Shown here: positions 6,470 to 7,977 of the stretch, piece after piece
How positions within the stretch are numbered: position 1 is the stretch's first letter
How the letters are laid out: each line of letters starts with the position of its first letter
NCBI GenBank assembly: GCA_959604115.1
Contig: CAUHBW010000169.1
Span: forward strand, 1-7,977
Length of the DNA stretch: 7,977 nt
Source: an uncultured Bilophila sp.
GTDB taxonomy: Bacteria; Desulfobacterota; Desulfovibrionia; Desulfovibrionales; Desulfovibrionaceae
Direction: 5' to 3'
Notes under the pieces: generated by a model
Database searches by the model: none
The model's input: the letters and a program-made list of their open reading frames with translations, nothing else
Told to the model about the DNA's origin: nothing
Position numbers and translations under genes: made by a program

Positions 6470-7977
6470 AGCGTTCCCTCGTCCTGTTCTGCCTGCTCCC
6501 TCTCGTCTGGGCACTGATCCTCGCGATCGGCCTGCTCGTCTATACCTTCAATCAGGATCCGGCGGGACTCGCCCGCGCGCTTTCCGCACGCGCTTCCCGT
6601 CCTGAAGCCGGTCTGACGCTGTCGGCGCAACAGGCCCGGCTCTCCCTGTTTCCCCTGCCTTCGGCCAAGGTCAGGGATCTGGCACTCCGCACTCCCGACA
6701 TGGCCCTGTTCGTGGACGAGTGCGCCCTGTTTCCCGATTGGTGGGAACTGCTCCACGGACGGCTGCGCGTCACTGGACTCAAACTCGACGGCCCCACCCT
6801 CCTGTACCGTTCCGCGCCGCCCGCATCACCCGCATCGGACACGCCGAACGCCCCGTCCGAACCGTTCGCCCTTGCCCTGCCGCCGCAACTGGCGGGGATG
6901 GAGCTTTCGGTGGAAAACGGAACCGTCGCCGCGCTGACGCCCAATGCCGGCGGTGGTCTGTGTCCCGAGTGGGCGCTGTCCGGACTGGCCGGATCGTGTA
7001 CGTTTCCCGAAGCCGACGAACCCGGCGAGCTGACGCTCACCGCCGAGCGCGCCGAGTGGTACGGAACGGCGGACCAACCCGCCCGCACGATACGCGACGC
7101 CCGGATCCGGCTCTCCAACGTGGCGCTGGAATCGGAGCGCGCTTTCCGTCTGAACGCCGACGTGGCGTTTCCCCTGCCCTTCGACGGAGCCCCCCGGCTC
7201 GCGCTGACGCTGTCCGCCGAAGCGCGGCGGGACACCCTGACCGTCAAGGGCGCGGCGGCGCTCGACGGGGACGTTTCCCTGAAACGGCAAACCGTTCCCG
7301 TCCACGCGCTCGTGCCGTTTTCCGCCGCCGTCCCTCTCCCCGAACGCCTCGCCGAAACGGCTCTCCCCACGCTCGACATCAAGGGAGCCGAACTGAACAT
7401 CGACGGCGACGCCGCGAATCTCGACGGACAGTTTCTGCTTGCCAAGAGCGCGCAGGGCGGCCGCCTTCCCACGCTCCGGGGAACGCTGGAGGTCGTCCGC
7501 CTGAGCCTGCCCCGCTGGTTCGGCTTCGCGCGAGATCTCCCCCCCGGCGTGCAGGTCGCGCTGGACGACCTGACCGGCACGCTCCCCTTCGAACTGACCC
7601 CGAAACGGCTTCGCGTCACCAACGCCAAGGCCACCGCGCTCAATACCACCTTCAAGGGAACCGGGGGCGTGAGCGACTTCGCCAAGCCCGTCGTCGCACT
7701 GGATCTGACGGCGCAGGACGTGCCCCTCAACCGCATTTTTCCCGAACTGGACAACCGTAAAAGTTCCGCGCCTCGATACAAGGTTCCCCCGCTCATCGGC
7801 GGGGACGACGTTTCCGACGTGGAGGGGCCGGGCTACGACATCCGGCTGGCGGCCCGCCGGGCCACCTTCTGGAAATGGGCCGGAAACGACGCCTCGGTCC
7901 GCATCATCCCCGATCCGGGCAACACGGACCAGACCCGCATCAGCATCCGCTGCGGTTCGCTGTACGGCGGAAACGCG
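6466..7977 (+). CDS. AsmA-like inner-membrane-anchored envelope protein (3' end outside window)
   Basis: The frame opens at ATG 6466 and stays open for 504 codons to the window edge. Residues 1-4 (MKRS) and a hydrophobic segment (about 5-27) form a signal anchor, with the rest predicted to be periplasmic. The stretch 48-115 has the AsmA N-terminal pattern: repeated beta strands with alternating residues, including LFPLPSAKVRDLALRTP (61-77) and GRLRVTGLKLDGPTLLY (98-114). A Pro/Ser/Ala-rich linker follows at about 117-132. More beta-repeat sequence then runs to the edge, including a block at about 368-427 ending DLTAQDVPLNRIFPEL, typical of AsmA repeats. AsmA-like proteins are linked to lipid transport between membranes and outer-membrane assembly; the cargo here is unknown. 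It overlaps the helicase by ATGA (6466-6469), suggesting coupling. TamB or DUF748-type relatives are alternatives, and the missing C-terminus prevents closer assignment. Confidence 0.75.
   Translation, partial: MKRSLVLFCLLPLVWALILAIGLLVYTFNQDPAGLARALSARASRPEAGLTLSAQQARLSLFPLPSAKVRDLALRTPDMALFVDECALFPDWWELLHGRLRVTGLKLDGPTLLYRSAPPASPASDTPNAPSEPFALALPPQLAGMELSVENGTVAALTPNAGGGLCPEWALSGLAGSCTFPEADEPGELTLTAERAEWYGTADQPARTIRDARIRLSNVALESERAFRLNADVAFPLPFDGAPRLALTLSAEARRDTLTVKGAAALDGDVSLKRQTVPVHALVPFSAAVPLPERLAETALPTLDIKGAELNIDGDAANLDGQFLLAKSAQGGRLPTLRGTLEVVRLSLPRWFGFARDLPPGVQVALDDLTGTLPFELTPKRLRVTNAKATALNTTFKGTGGVSDFAKPVVALDLTAQDVPLNRIFPELDNRKSSAPRYKVPPLIGGDDVSDVEGPGYDIRLAARRATFWKWAGNDASVRIIPDPGNTDQTRISIRCGSLYGGNA

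Noticed and set aside
6552..7796. Long minus-strand and alternate plus-strand (6720-7760) frames over the AsmA-like gene
   Set aside because: The products are Arg/Ser/Pro-rich without domains. The frame from 6466 starts with a membrane anchor, overlaps the previous stop and shows AsmA-like beta repeats.

Overview
The window is GC-rich and densely coding, with no mobile element, CRISPR array or RNA gene that I can see. It looks like a chromosomal housekeeping stretch from a Gram-negative bacterium: there is a lipoprotein lytic transglycosylase and an AsmA-type envelope protein. The gene set and protein style are compatible with a high-GC Desulfovibrionales-like deltaproteobacterium. That placement is inference from general family resemblance, not from any marker gene.

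Layout: on the minus strand, from about 905 to the left edge, lies the 5' part of an MltD-like membrane-bound lytic murein transglycosylase. Between 906 and 1022 is a divergent intergenic region with candidate promoters in both directions and a perfect CCCCGG-N7-CCGGGG inverted repeat. From 1023 rightwards, four plus-strand genes are packed with almost no space between them. They are an RlmB-like 23S rRNA 2'-O-ribose methyltransferase (1023-1877), a 6-phosphofructokinase of the ATP-type GGDG/PKTIDND class (1874-3196), a RecB/AddA-like helicase-nuclease of 1088 aa (3203-6469), and an AsmA-like protein that runs off the right edge (6466-7977). Two junctions are 4-bp ATGA overlaps (1874-1877 and 6466-6469), and the third gap is only 6 or 15 bp. 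A single transcript with translational coupling is therefore likely.

The four plus-strand genes do not form one known pathway. They cover ribosome modification, glycolysis, double-strand-break processing and outer-membrane/envelope homeostasis, so this reads as a mixed housekeeping operon. I found no convincing new system. The points most worth a second look are the unusual gene grouping, the helicase-nuclease with no AddB/RecC-like partner in the window, the active-site signature of the phosphofructokinase, and the palindrome inside the divergent promoter region.
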